Assembly: GCF_000725285.1 (NCBI RefSeq)
Contig: NZ_CP007161.1
Location: forward strand, 2,394,213 to 2,458,212
Origin: Virgibacillus sp. SK37
GTDB lineage: Bacteria > Bacillota > Bacilli > Bacillales > Amphibacillaceae
DNA length: 64,000 nucleotides
Direction: 5' to 3'
Shown here piece by piece: positions 50,752 through 59,508 of this stretch. The position numbers and the translations under genes were made by a program. The notes beneath the pieces are model-generated. The model was not told the origin of the DNA. It searched no databases and was given only the letters and a program-made list of their open reading frames with translations. Within the stretch, counting starts at the first letter, position 1. Each line of letters begins with the position of its first letter.

Positions 50752-51741
50752 ATGAAAAAAATAAAACTTCTTTTAATATGTTCAGCTGTAACTGTACTTA
50801 TACTATCTGCCTGCAGTTCTCAAAAAACTACATCTATAAACATAGCTGAAGTTACACGATCACTCTTTTATGCCCCACAGTATGTAGCCATAGAAAAAGG
50901 CTTTTTTGAAGAAGAAGGTTTAGATGTAGAGCTACAAACTACGTGGGGTGGCGACAAAACGATGACTGCCCTCTTATCTGATGGCGCTGATGTAGCTTTG
51001 GTCGGTTCAGAAACATCGATATATGTCTACGGACAAAACTCTAAGGATTATGCGATAAATTTTGCACAATTAACACAGACAGATGGCACTTTCCTCGTAG
51101 CGAAAGAACCTAAGCCTGATTTTCAATGGGAAGATTTAAAGGACAGCACCTTTCTTGGGCAAAGAAAAGGTGGAATGCCACAGATGGTTGGCGAATTTGT
51201 TCTTAAAAAACACGGTATTGACCCCCATCGCGATTTAAATCTAAAACAGAATATTGATTTTGCTAACATCCCAGGAGCATTTGTTTCAGGAGACGCAGAG
51301 TATGTTCAACTATTCGAACCAACTGCGAGTACCTTTGAAAAAGAAGGTAAAGGTCATATTATCGCCTCCTTTGGAGAAGAATCCGGTCATGTGCCTTACA
51401 CAGTGTATATGACGAAACAAAGCTTTATGAAGGAAAATGAGGAGACAGTAGAATCATTTACAAGAGCTGTCTACAAGGCCCAACAATGGGTAGAAAATAA
51501 TAGTGCAGAAGATATCGCCAGTGTAATTCAACCATATTTTGAAGATACAGATTTAGAAATGCTCACCTCCTCCATTGACCGTTATAAAAGCCAGGGTTCA
51601 TTCGCAACCGATCCTATTCTTGATAAAGAAGAGTGGAACAACCTAAAAAACATTATGGATGAAGCGGGTGAATTGCCAGTAGATGCCGCATATGAGGAAC
51701 TTGTAAATACGAAGTTTGCTGAAGAAGTGATTAAGGAATAA
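50752..51741 (+). CDS. ytlA: ABC importer, substrate-binding lipoprotein (YtlA-like, SsuA/ThiY family)
   Basis: A 329-residue binding protein. The signal peptide ends with the lipobox LSAC near residue 21. The mature part fits the NMT1/SsuA/ThiY class: SLFYAPQYVAIEKGFFEEEGLDVEL near 39, ALLSDGADVALVGSE near 75, and an ending YEELVNTKFAEEV. This class binds aromatic or sulfonate-like compounds such as thiamine precursors, riboflavin or taurine. The ligand of the Ytl system is not known, and no riboswitch gives a hint. GGAAAGGA precedes the ATG. The ATPase gene follows after 13 bases. Confidence 0.85.
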   Translation: MKKIKLLLICSAVTVLILSACSSQKTTSINIAEVTRSLFYAPQYVAIEKGFFEEEGLDVELQTTWGGDKTMTALLSDGADVALVGSETSIYVYGQNSKDYAINFAQLTQTDGTFLVAKEPKPDFQWEDLKDSTFLGQRKGGMPQMVGEFVLKKHGIDPHRDLNLKQNIDFANIPGAFVSGDAEYVQLFEPTASTFEKEGKGHIIASFGEESGHVPYTVYMTKQSFMKENEETVESFTRAVYKAQQWVENNSAEDIASVIQPYFEDTDLEMLTSSIDRYKSQGSFATDPILDKEEWNNLKNIMDEAGELPVDAAYEELVNTKFAEEVIKE

Positions 51742-51754
51742 GGAGGGATTATTT

Positions 51755-52570
51755 ATGTCCTATCTTAATCTGGAACATGTTTCTCATCTATATTTCACGA
51801 AAAGTGGGTATACAAAAGCCTTAAACGATATCAATTTATCCATCAAAGAAGGTGAGTTTGTTTCCTTGCTCGGCCCAAGTGGTTGTGGAAAATCAACAAT
51901 ATTATCCATAATTGCTGGGATTATTAAACAATCCAGCGGTACCATACGTTTACAAGGGAAACCATTACACGAGTCTTCTCTGGCCATTGGCTATATGCTA
52001 CAACAAGATTATCTTTTTCCTTGGAAAACTATTATGGAGAATGTATTACTCGGTCCAAAAATCTATAACAAGAAAACAGAGGATGTAAAAAATAAGGCAA
52101 GGGAAATGCTCGAGGAAGTTGGGTTACCCAACGTTGCTGACGCATACCCTGCTTCATTATCAGGCGGTATGCGCCAACGTGCAGCTCTAGTTCGTACATT
52201 GATTAATGACCCTAAAATACTTTTGCTTGATGAACCTTTTTCTGCACTGGATTATCAGACAAAACTAAAACTCGAGGATTTAGTATCAAAGTTATTAAAA
52301 ATGTATCAAAAAACAGCCGTACTGGTCACCCATGATATTGGGGAAGCGATTGCGATGAGTGATCGAATATTTGTCATGGATGCTAATCCAGGTACAATTG
52401 CAAAAATATTTGAAGTGCCTCTCGAACTTAGAAATGAGGACCCGTTTTTAGTAAGAAGACATCCCAAATACCAGCTTCTCTTTGATAAAGTCTGGGAAGA
52501 ATTAAATAAAAATGAAAAGGAATCTGAAAATACAAAGGTGGTGCATAAAGTAAATGAACCACAAAAATGA
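51755..52570 (+). CDS. ytlC: ABC importer, ATPase (YtlC-like)
   Basis: A 271-residue ATPase. Walker A is GPSGCGKST near residue 40, the Q-loop lies in [12 protein letters not shown], the signature is [13 protein letters not shown] near 137 and Walker B is [12 protein letters not shown] near 157. GGAGGG precedes the ATG. Its end overlaps the permease gene by 17 bases. The sequence fits the nitrate/sulfonate/taurine ATPase group. Confidence 0.9.
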   Translation: MSYLNLEHVSHLYFTKSGYTKALNDINLSIKEGEFVSLLGPSGCGKSTILSIIAGIIKQSSGTIRLQGKPLHESSLAIGYMLQQDYLFPWKTIMENVLLGPKIYNKKTEDVKNKAREMLEEVGLPNVADAYPASLSGGMRQRAALVRTLINDPKILLLDEPFSALDYQTKLKLEDLVSKLLKMYQKTAVLVTHDIGEAIAMSDRIFVMDANPGTIAKIFEVPLELRNEDPFLVRRHPKYQLLFDKVWEELNKNEKESENTKVVHKVNEPQK

Positions 52571-53360
52571 TGCCCACTTATTTAAACAATATCAACAAAA
52601 AATAAAAAAGGAAAAACGGATTGTGTGGATTTGGCAGCTTAGTATTCTAATTGTATTCATCGCCTTATGGGAATTATCCAGTAGATTCTACTGGATTGAT
52701 CCATTGTTATTTAGTTCCCCTTCCTCTATTGTTGAACTTCTTTACACTAAGCTAGGTGATGGCTCGATGCTGTCACATGTCCAGGTTACCCTTTTTGAAA
52801 CCATTGCCGGCTTTCTAATCGGAACTCTTGCTGGGGTGCTTTTTGCTACTCTACTCTGGTCGTCTCAACGATTTTCGAGGATAATGGATCCCTACTTGGT
52901 TATTATGAATGCAATGCCAAAAGTGGCACTTGGACCTATCCTAATCGTTGCTTTAGGAACAGGGTATATTTCCATTATTGCAATGGGAGCCATTATATCT
53001 GTTATCATCACAACCCTTGTTGTCTACTCAGCATTTAATGAAGTTGATCCCAATTATGAGAAAGTATTAAAAAGTTTTGGTGCAACAAGATGGCAATGTT
53101 TTAAAGAGGCAATTTTTCCTGCAACACTTCCTGCTATAATTTCCACTCTTAAAGTAAATGTGGGCCTTTCATGGGTAGGGGTCATTGTAGGGGAATTTTT
53201 AGTAGCAAAAAAAGGGTTAGGCTATTTAATTATATATGGCTTCCAAGTATTTGACTTTTCACTGGTACTTTCCGCCCTTGTGTTAATAGCCATTTTCGCT
53301 GCCATAATGTATAAAGCAGTAGAAAAGCTGGAACGCTGGCTAATTAAACACTCCGGATAA
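52554..53360 (+). CDS. ytlD: ABC importer, permease (YtlD-like)
   Basis: A 268-residue membrane protein with about six spans. The cytoplasmic ATPase-docking loop reads [28 protein letters not shown] near residue 162. SPSSIVELL near 52 is typical of the SsuC/TauC group. GGTGG inside the end of the ATPase gene serves as its ribosome binding site. It completes a three-gene importer. Confidence 0.9.
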   Translation: MNHKNDAHLFKQYQQKIKKEKRIVWIWQLSILIVFIALWELSSRFYWIDPLLFSSPSSIVELLYTKLGDGSMLSHVQVTLFETIAGFLIGTLAGVLFATLLWSSQRFSRIMDPYLVIMNAMPKVALGPILIVALGTGYISIIAMGAIISVIITTLVVYSAFNEVDPNYEKVLKSFGATRWQCFKEAIFPATLPAIISTLKVNVGLSWVGVIVGEFLVAKKGLGYLIIYGFQVFDFSLVLSALVLIAIFAAIMYKAVEKLERWLIKHSG

Positions 53361-53374
53361 AAATGAAAATCATT

Positions 53375-53405
53375 AAAAATCGCCTTAGCATTAAAGGCGA
53401 TTTTT
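53375..53405. terminator. Convergent terminator between ytlD and ytkD
   Basis: AAAAATCGCCTT pairs with AAGGCGATTTTT. It includes the ytkD stop codon (53391-53393). Confidence 0.85.
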
Positions 53406-53864
53406 AATGAGCTTCATGCAATGAACCAATACGTCGTCTTTCATTATAAAACTGTACGATCGATTATGTTTTACGTCATTTGGTAAGGTCTCCAGTAACA
53501 CTGGTCCTTCCGTTTCAAAGTAAGTAGGTTGTGGAAACAATTCATCAATAACTGCAAAATAAACATTTTTTATTACATTTTCTTTTTTTCCAGAAACAAA
53601 GTACTGACCAATGTATTTCATTTCAGCTATTTTCCCGCCTGTTTCCTCCATTACTTCTCTTTCGGCAGCTTGTACAGCAGTTTCTCCTATTTCGACCTTC
53701 CCACCTGGAAATTCTAATCCTCTTTCCTTATGTTTGGTTAAAAGCCAATGATCTTTATATTTACAGATCACCCAAACATGCTTTGGCTTGGACGTAAATG
53801 GGTGGTCTTCGAATGATAATTTCACTTTATTATTATAATAATCTTTAAAAATATTCATACACAT
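53391..53864 (-). CDS. ytkD: Nudix hydrolase, YtkD-type nucleoside triphosphate pyrophosphohydrolase
   Basis: A 157-residue protein. The Nudix box GGKVEIGETAVQAAEREVMEETG near residue 55 is complete, with the catalytic Glu pair. B. subtilis YtkD hydrolyses 8-oxo-dGTP and other triphosphates. The size, the N-terminal FEDHPF and the place after the ytl genes fit. AAGG lies about seven bases before the ATG at 53864; the second ATG (53858) is also possible. Confidence 0.88.
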   Translation of the reverse strand: MCMNIFKDYYNNKVKLSFEDHPFTSKPKHVWVICKYKDHWLLTKHKERGLEFPGGKVEIGETAVQAAEREVMEETGGKIAEMKYIGQYFVSGKKENVIKNVYFAVIDELFPQPTYFETEGPVLLETLPNDVKHNRSYSFIMKDDVLVHCMKLIKNRL

Positions 53865-53891
53865 TCAACTGCCTTCATTTCAAACAATCAA

Positions 53892-54428
53892 TTATGAATG
53901 TTTGATATCGGTTATTTTCCACTCCTTCTGAAAAGTAAATTCAATTTCAATATGATACGTACCATGCAATGCACTTTTATTTTCTTGAATTACTTTAGCT
54001 TTATTACCTTCCACTTGTATTATATCATAAGCATTTTCTTCCACAAACCATGCCGGTGTCTCCGTAGGGAAAATGTAAAGACCATCACTCTTCTCATCAT
54101 AATAATAATCTACATATGGCTGAGCTACGTCGTTTGTGGCCACTTCCTCAAATGCTTTCAGTAAATCTGTTTTCGTTTGGTATTGTTTAACTTTATAATT
54201 GTCATCCACTTTTTGAACCAATATTTCCATAAACCGAGACGTTTTATCCGTTATTTCACGATGGGTTATTTCATGGGTTTTCTCTGACTCCTCTTGTGTT
54301 TCTTCTACCTCTGCAGCAGTACCTTCCTTGGCATTAACTGGATTAGTATAATTGCTATTTACGAATGAAAAAAGAATGAATACCGCTATAATATACAAAA
54401 AGGAATGCCTTTTAAACTTACTTAACAT
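53892..54428 (-). CDS. Secreted protein of unknown function
   Basis: A 178-residue protein with a basic start and a hydrophobic signal segment (residues 9 to 24, FLYIIAVFILFSFVNS), probably cleaved near VNA. An acidic linker rich in Glu and Thr follows. The C-terminal part (DVAQPYVDYYYDEKSDGLYIFPTETPAWF; HGTYHIEIEFTFQKEWKITDI) looks like an extracellular beta domain. GGAGGG precedes the ATG. No family is recognised. Confidence 0.65.
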   Translation of the reverse strand: MLSKFKRHSFLYIIAVFILFSFVNSNYTNPVNAKEGTAAEVEETQEESEKTHEITHREITDKTSRFMEILVQKVDDNYKVKQYQTKTDLLKAFEEVATNDVAQPYVDYYYDEKSDGLYIFPTETPAWFVEENAYDIIQVEGNKAKVIQENKSALHGTYHIEIEFTFQKEWKITDIKHS

Positions 54429-54504
54429 GTAGAACCCTCCTAGAATTAAATATGTATCTACACAACCCTTATACCTTATTTCCTTTCTAGATAAACATTT
54501 TATA

Positions 54505-54645
54505 AAAGCACAAGCGCCCTGTGATAAGGAAGAAAAAAACTTAATTCATCCTGTCCTGGGAAAAGCTTGTCTAACCAGTGGGCTGAGATTATGGTTACTC
54601 AACCCATCAAAGACCATTTGCGATTACTCTTGCCCCACCTAAAAT
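54505..54645. repeat. Degenerate intergenic repeat, copy 4
   Basis: Contains AAGCACAAGCGCCCTGTGAT, TTAATTCATCCTGTCC, and CCATCAAAGACCATTTGCGA followed by TTACTC. The last block nearly repeats the one at 36.3 kb. The gap from 54429 to 54809 holds no gene with a ribosome binding site. Confidence 0.4.
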
Positions 54646-54771
54646 TATCGGGGCCCCCACACCCGAACTATGGAAACCATCTTTGCTTTATTACAAATGT
54701 CCCGAATGGTACATCCACTGTGAGAAGACTTTACAAAAATCAAACTCTCTTTTTTATTCGGATAAAAAAAG

Positions 54772-54798
54772 AATAAGATACCTATCTCGTATCTTATT
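54772..54798 (-). terminator. Terminator of the small gene at 54810-55130
   Basis: AATAAGATAC pairs with GTATCTTATT, followed on the minus strand by seven T residues. Confidence 0.85.
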
Positions 54799-54809
54799 CC
54801 TTGTATATC

Positions 54810-55130
54810 CTACATATGCGTGTCGCCTAAAATTCCCATATCTTTAATGTGAGCCTTAGCTTGTTCGTCTCCAAGTTCATATAACATCTGATACGCTTGT
54901 TGTAGCCCTGCATCATAAGAATCATTCGATTGATCATTGTGGTAGGACATAATCGGAACATGTGCACGAAAGAAAGTTCTTATTCCTGCGTCATGCATGT
55001 TATTAAATTTTTCACGTAAAAAAATCACTTCGTCTTCTGTCGCATGTATTATAAATTCTTCATTATTGTCATACTTCACTTGAGATATTTCACCTGAGCC
55101 CACATTTACATAGTATTTTTTCTTCTCCAT
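54810..55130 (-). CDS. Small conserved protein, unknown function
   Basis: A 106-residue soluble protein starting MEKKKYYVNVGSGEISQ. The layout resembles a short conserved family seen in Bacillaceae: an N-terminal beta part, then FIIHATEDEVIFLREKFNNM, FRAHVPIMSYH and a C-terminal helix (QQAYQMLYELGDEQAKAHI). GGAGG lies seven bases before the ATG at 55130, which is preferred over the longer frame. It is monocistronic, flanked by terminators. I know no function. Confidence 0.7.
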   Translation of the reverse strand: MEKKKYYVNVGSGEISQVKYDNNEEFIIHATEDEVIFLREKFNNMHDAGIRTFFRAHVPIMSYHNDQSNDSYDAGLQQAYQMLYELGDEQAKAHIKDMGILGDTHM

Positions 55131-55210
55131 ACTACACCTCCTACTCTTAATTTGGCTTAAGAATAGAAAAGCATGTATAAAAGACTGTTTTATTATTATT
55201 TCCAATCACA

Positions 55211-55268
55211 AAAAAAGCCGCTCATCATTCGAAATATAGCTTGAATTTCGAATGATGAGTGGCTTTTT
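55211..55268. terminator. Long hairpin between fecE-like gene and the small conserved gene
   Basis: Arms of about 24 bases (AAAAAGCCGCTCATCATTCG and partner, with one mismatch) surround a short loop, ending in TTTTT. It terminates the ATPase transcript on the minus strand. Confidence 0.87.
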
Positions 55269-55293
55269 GCTAAGGTGAAAATTTTATTATGTG

Positions 55294-56118
55294 CTAAGCT
55301 AATTCAGTTGCTTTTTGTTTATTATTCATTATACAACGCCCTTTACCGTGAGGGATGCACATCGGGGTGCCAAATCGCGGATCAAAGGTCACATCACACA
55401 TCATCTGAAATACTTCATGCACAAGATGACAAGTAATAATCTCTTCAGGTTTCCCTTGTGAAAAGATCTGTCTGTCTTTTATCGCAACAATATGATGTGC
55501 ATAGCGGCAAGCAAGGTTTAAATCATGAAGCACCATAACTACCGTACGTCCCTCTTTTTCGTTTAACTCAAACAGTAAATCAAGTACTTCAATCTGATGT
55601 GTCATATCTAAATAAGTCGTAGGTTCATCAAGCAAAATAATGTCTGTTTCCTGAGCCAACGTCATAGCAATCCATGCGCGTTGTCGTTGTCCGCCAGATA
55701 GTGAATCAACAGACCTGTCTTTCAAATGCACCATGTTGGTAGAGGTTAAAGCATGGTTAACAGCAGACTCATCATCTGGAGACCATTGTTTAAGAAAACC
55801 TCGGTACGGATGTCTACCTTGTTTGACAAGCTCATAGACCGTCAGTCCTTCTGGAGTTATAGGACTTTGTGGAAGAATGGCTAATTTTTTTGCGACTTCC
55901 TTCGTACCCATTTTTGCAATATCAGTGCCATCTAATACTACCTCTCCAACTTTTGGTTTCAACAACCTTGCAAGGGAACGCAGTAGTGTAGATTTCCCAC
56001 ACCCATTTCCGCCAATAAACACAGTGATTTCCCCTTTGGGAATCGTTATATTTAAGTCATCTATAATAATATCTTCCCCATAACCAAGTGTTAAATCAGT
56101 TGCTGATAAAGTTTGCAT
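55294..56118 (-). CDS. Iron-siderophore-type ABC importer ATPase (FecE/YusV-like)
   Basis: A 274-residue ATPase. Walker A is GGNGCGKST near residue 37, the signature [17 protein letters not shown] near 140 and Walker [14 protein letters not shown] near 160. The [18 protein letters not shown] segment is typical of the siderophore/B12 group. It has no permease or binding protein beside it, like B. subtilis YusV, which serves several siderophore importers. GGGAG precedes the ATG at 56118. The Fur box upstream fits iron control. Confidence 0.88.
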   Translation of the reverse strand: MQTLSATDLTLGYGEDIIIDDLNITIPKGEITVFIGGNGCGKSTLLRSLARLLKPKVGEVVLDGTDIAKMGTKEVAKKLAILPQSPITPEGLTVYELVKQGRHPYRGFLKQWSPDDESAVNHALTSTNMVHLKDRSVDSLSGGQRQRAWIAMTLAQETDIILLDEPTTYLDMTHQIEVLDLLFELNEKEGRTVVMVLHDLNLACRYAHHIVAIKDRQIFSQGKPEEIITCHLVHEVFQMMCDVTFDPRFGTPMCIPHGKGRCIMNNKQKATELA

Positions 56119-56170
56119 GGAATCACTCCCTTGATGAATCAACTAAACGTATTAAAACTTCTCTACCTCT

Positions 56171-56199
56171 AGTCTATTTGCTTTTATCTTAGAAGTCAA
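56171..56199 (-). promoter_or_regulatory. Promoter of the siderophore-type ATPase gene
   Basis: TTGACT (56194-56199) and TAGACT (56171-56176) on the minus strand with a 17-base spacer. The -35 box overlaps the menE stop codon. Confidence 0.7.
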
Positions 56200-57686
56200 T
56201 GACTTTGAGAATCATTGTCATTTAACTCTTGTTTTTCTGGTAAATAAGAATAAAGATCTTTTCGAACAATTTTATTTGAAGCATTTCTTGGCAAATCTCT
56301 TACAAAAATCACTTCTCTGGGCCATTTATATTTAGCTAAGTGATTTTGCGCATAAGCTAATACTTCCTCAGCACTTAGCATTTCGTCTTCTGTTACGATA
56401 AATGCAACCGGGACCTCTCCCCATGTAACGTCTTTCTTACCTATAACAGCAATTTCTCTTATTTGCTCCATACCAGAGAGTATGCTTTCAAGTTCAGAAG
56501 GGTAAATATTTTCTCCTCCTGAAATGATTAAATCCGTTCTTCTGTCCACAACATACAAGAAACCTTCACTATCAAGATATCCCAGATCCCCTGTAGCAAG
56601 CCAGCCATCTACAAATGCCTTTTCAGTGGCATATTTATTTTTAAAATAGCCTTTTGTAACCATAGGGCCTTTAACAAAAATTTCACCTATATTTTGTTCG
56701 TTAGGATTATTAATTTTTAATTGGGCAGGTAATAAGGGTTTTCCTGCTGAGCCAACTTTTTGTAATGCATCTTTTGCACTTAATGTTACAATTTGTGAAG
56801 CCGTTTCTGTCATTCCAAAAGATTGAAAAACAGGGATTTGTCGCTCCTTTGCTTTTTGCAATAACGGTTCAGGAGCTGGTCCACCACCTAAAAGCATACA
56901 GCGAAATGACTCAGGATATGTATCTTCCTGTAAAAGGTTTAACAATTCTTGAAGCATAATGGTTACAACAGAGACCATTGTTACATTTTTTTTCATAATT
57001 GCTTCATGAACAACGACAGCGTCAAATTTATTTAACAGAAAAATGGGCATTCCATATACGACACTACGAATAAGAATCGACAAACCACTAACATGGAAAA
57101 TTGGCAGTGCAGCCAACCATTTATCAGTTGGATTAATCCCAAGGTTTAATGCAGAACCAATAGCGCTCCACCAATGGTTGCCATAAGTATGTACCACACC
57201 CTTGGGATGGCCGGTAGTTCCAGATGTATAGATAATCGTAAAAGCTTTGCTTAACTTAATTTCTTTGAATAATGCTATGTTTTTTTCTGATAATGATGTT
57301 AAATCCGAAAAGGTCCTGTAGTTGTCTACTTGCAATTCTTTTGCTTGTTCCATTTTATCCTGTTCTGCTAAAAGAAATGCTACCTCTGCGTCTGTTAGTT
57401 GAAAGTTTAGCTCTGCTGTTGTAAGTCGTGTATTCAATAGCACGACTACTGCTCCTAAATAACTTAACGCATGAATAGCGATTACCATCTCCGTGCAATT
57501 CGTGGATAGTATTCCAACATGGCTTCCATCTGTTACTCCCCAGCTCGCGAGCTTTCTGGCATATGTACTACTTTCTTCCTGCAATTGCAAAAAGGTTAGA
57601 GTAGAACCATCCAGCTCTTCAATGGCAACTTGAGAAGGCGAAAGACTTGCCTGTTTGTTTAACCAATGTGGGATGAACTCTTCCAT
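56196..57686 (-). CDS. menE: o-Succinylbenzoate-CoA ligase
   Basis: An acyl-adenylate-forming ligase of 496 residues that activates o-succinylbenzoate for MenB. Visible motifs are the P-loop TIIYTSGTTGHPKGVVHT near residue 152, SFGMTETASQI near 288, WLATGDLGYLD near 370 and the hinge DRRTDLIISGGENIYP near 387. The C-terminal Lys lies in NASNKIVRKDLY. AAGGAGG precedes the ATG at 57686; the longer upstream frame includes a hydrophobic stretch with no site. It is last in menFDHBE. The end encodes NDNDSQSH over a Fur box. Confidence 0.93.
   Translation of the reverse strand: MEEFIPHWLNKQASLSPSQVAIEELDGSTLTFLQLQEESSTYARKLASWGVTDGSHVGILSTNCTEMVIAIHALSYLGAVVVLLNTRLTTAELNFQLTDAEVAFLLAEQDKMEQAKELQVDNYRTFSDLTSLSEKNIALFKEIKLSKAFTIIYTSGTTGHPKGVVHTYGNHWWSAIGSALNLGINPTDKWLAALPIFHVSGLSILIRSVVYGMPIFLLNKFDAVVVHEAIMKKNVTMVSVVTIMLQELLNLLQEDTYPESFRCMLLGGGPAPEPLLQKAKERQIPVFQSFGMTETASQIVTLSAKDALQKVGSAGKPLLPAQLKINNPNEQNIGEIFVKGPMVTKGYFKNKYATEKAFVDGWLATGDLGYLDSEGFLYVVDRRTDLIISGGENIYPSELESILSGMEQIREIAVIGKKDVTWGEVPVAFIVTEDEMLSAEEVLAYAQNHLAKYKWPREVIFVRDLPRNASNKIVRKDLYSYLPEKQELNDNDSQSH
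56206..56220 (-). promoter_or_regulatory. Fur box upstream of the ATPase gene
   Basis: TGACAATGATTCTCA on the minus strand matches the 7-1-7 Fur consensus TGATAATNATTATCA at 13 of 15 positions. It lies just upstream of the -35 box and inside the last codons of menE. Confidence 0.72.
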
Positions 57687-57797
57687 ATAAAAAACCTCCT
57701 TTTTTCTTTTTGTAATTAGAAAAGCGAAAGTGCCTATAACTATGTATGACGTGGCGGAAATGAGTAAAGCCAAAATTTCATAATTTCTACCATGGAA

Positions 57798-57825
57798 AAA
57801 ACCTTTGCTTTATAGCAAAGGTTTT
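57798..57825 (-). terminator. Hairpin between menB and menE
   Basis: AAAACCTTTGCT pairs with AGCAAAGGTTTT around a four-base loop. It lies in the 155-base gap after menB and could terminate or lower transcription into menE. Confidence 0.65.
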
Positions 57826-57841
57826 CTCTAATTTCATTAAA

Positions 57842-58660
57842 TCACGGAAAACGAGGGAACTGTTTGAAATCCGGTTTTCTTTTCTCCTTGAATGCATCTC
57901 TGCCCTCTTTTGCTTCTTCTGTTGTATAGTATAAAAGTGTTGCATCTCCGCCCATTTGCTGCAGGCCTGCCAAGCCATCTGTGTCTGCGTTAAATGAAGC
58001 TTTGAGGAAACGTAAAGCTGTTGGTGACTTTTCTAATATTTCCTCACACCATTGAAGTGTTTCCTCTTCTAGTTTATCGAGTGGAACAACTTTATTTACC
58101 ATACCCATTTCATACGCTTCTTCTGCATTATATTGGCGGCACAAATACCAGATCTCCCTTGCACGTTTATGCCCAACCATACGTGCCAAATATCCAGCAC
58201 CATATCCTGCATCAAAGCTCCCTACTTTAGGACCTGTCTGCCCAAAGATCGCATTATCTGCTGCAATGGTCAAATCACAAACAACATGCAAAACATGTCC
58301 GCCGCCAATGGCATAGCCGGAAACCATAGCAATTACAGGCTTTGGAATAGTACGAATTAGACGTTGTAAGTCAAGAACATTTAATCTAGGAACTTGGTCA
58401 TCGCCTACATATCCGCCGTGTCCACGTACAGATTGATCTCCACCTGAGCAAAACGCCTTTTCACCTTCACCGGCAAGAATGATGACACCAATAGAAGAAT
58501 CATCTCTTGCATCGGCAAATGCATCAATCATTTCATTAACGGTTAGCGGAGTAAAAGCATTACGCTTTTCTGGACGGTTAATCGTTACCTTTGCTACTCC
58601 ATCATGTTTTTCATAAATAATTTCATTATAGTTTTTTACTTTTTCCCATGTAACAGTCAT
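57842..58660 (-). CDS. menB: 1,4-dihydroxy-2-naphthoyl-CoA synthase
   Basis: A crotonase-fold enzyme of 272 residues that closes the second ring of menaquinone. The oxyanion regions [11 protein letters not shown] near residue 70 and [21 protein letters not shown] near 114 are typical, and [12 protein letters not shown] near 142 is the MenB signature. The C-terminus ends [15 protein letters not shown], also typical. GGAGG precedes the ATG. Confidence 0.96.
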   Translation of the reverse strand: MTVTWEKVKNYNEIIYEKHDGVAKVTINRPEKRNAFTPLTVNEMIDAFADARDDSSIGVIILAGEGEKAFCSGGDQSVRGHGGYVGDDQVPRLNVLDLQRLIRTIPKPVIAMVSGYAIGGGHVLHVVCDLTIAADNAIFGQTGPKVGSFDAGYGAGYLARMVGHKRAREIWYLCRQYNAEEAYEMGMVNKVVPLDKLEEETLQWCEEILEKSPTALRFLKASFNADTDGLAGLQQMGGDATLLYYTTEEAKEGRDAFKEKRKPDFKQFPRFP

Positions 58661-58686
58661 AGGTAATCCTCCTTAGTATGTAGAAA

Positions 58687-59502
58687 TTATTCTAACTCAT
58701 GCTTGTCTAAAATGAACTCAGTTACTATTTTACCAAAAATCTCTGGTTGTTCCACGTGAAGTGCATGACCAGTTTTATTTACCATCTCAAAATGCGCATG
58801 CGGCAAGCATTCAGCCATTTTTTTATTTAATTGAACAAACTTTTCATCCAATTCACCAACTAATAGAAGGGTAGGTAATTCTATGTTAGTTAATTCCTTC
58901 CACCAAGAGGGCTGACTCCCTGTGCCCATACCTTTAAGTGATTTTGCTAATCCATTGGGTGATTGTGCCAGGCGTTCCTCCCTAATAGCTGATTTAATAT
59001 TTAATGGCAGTTCTTTCTGAGAATTAAATAGGGGCACATTTTCCCAGAAGTCAACAAATGATTCTATCCCTTCATTAACTAGCTTTGCTGCTAATTGTTC
59101 ATCTTTTTTCATCCGTTCCTTTCTTTCCACGTTGGAAGAAAGACCTGGAGATGCGGATTCAAGGATTAGTGATTGAACTAGTTCCGGGTAGTACATAACA
59201 AATGATAGAGCTGTGCGGCCTCCCATGGAATAGCCTATCAAATGAAATTGGCTTATTCCCAAATGATTTATAAGAGCTTTTATATCATCACAGCACTCTT
59301 TCATCGTCTTAACATTTGATACCTTCGTGTTTCCGTGTCCAGGCAAATCAATGGTAATAAATTGAAACTGACCTTGCCATGCTGTGATAAAATTTCCCCA
59401 TGTTTTTGAACTACCCGTAAAACCATGTAATAAAACCACTTGAGGACCGATTTTACCGTGCTTTTCATACCAATATTTATCCTCTTTAATTGTATAATAC
59501 AA
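58687..59502 (-). CDS. menH: SHCHC synthase (MenH)
   Basis: An alpha/beta hydrolase of 271 residues that removes pyruvate from the MenD product. The oxyanion part is LLHGFTGSSKTW near residue 23, and the catalytic Ser is in IGYSMGGRTAL near 94. The Asp is near GELDEKF and the His in NKTGHALHVEQP near the end. The start is TTG six bases after menD stops; GAGGA at the end of menD is its site, with no other start in frame. Assignment to MenH rests on position between menD and menB. Confidence 0.9.
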   Translation of the reverse strand: MYYTIKEDKYWYEKHGKIGPQVVLLHGFTGSSKTWGNFITAWQGQFQFITIDLPGHGNTKVSNVKTMKECCDDIKALINHLGISQFHLIGYSMGGRTALSFVMYYPELVQSLILESASPGLSSNVERKERMKKDEQLAAKLVNEGIESFVDFWENVPLFNSQKELPLNIKSAIREERLAQSPNGLAKSLKGMGTGSQPSWWKELTNIELPTLLLVGELDEKFVQLNKKMAECLPHAHFEMVNKTGHALHVEQPEIFGKIVTEFILDKHELE

Positions 59503-59508
59503 ATGGAA

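Noticed and set aside
54567-54776. 69-codon plus-strand frame
   Set aside because: It lies across a degenerate intergenic repeat, with no ribosome binding site and no family resemblance.
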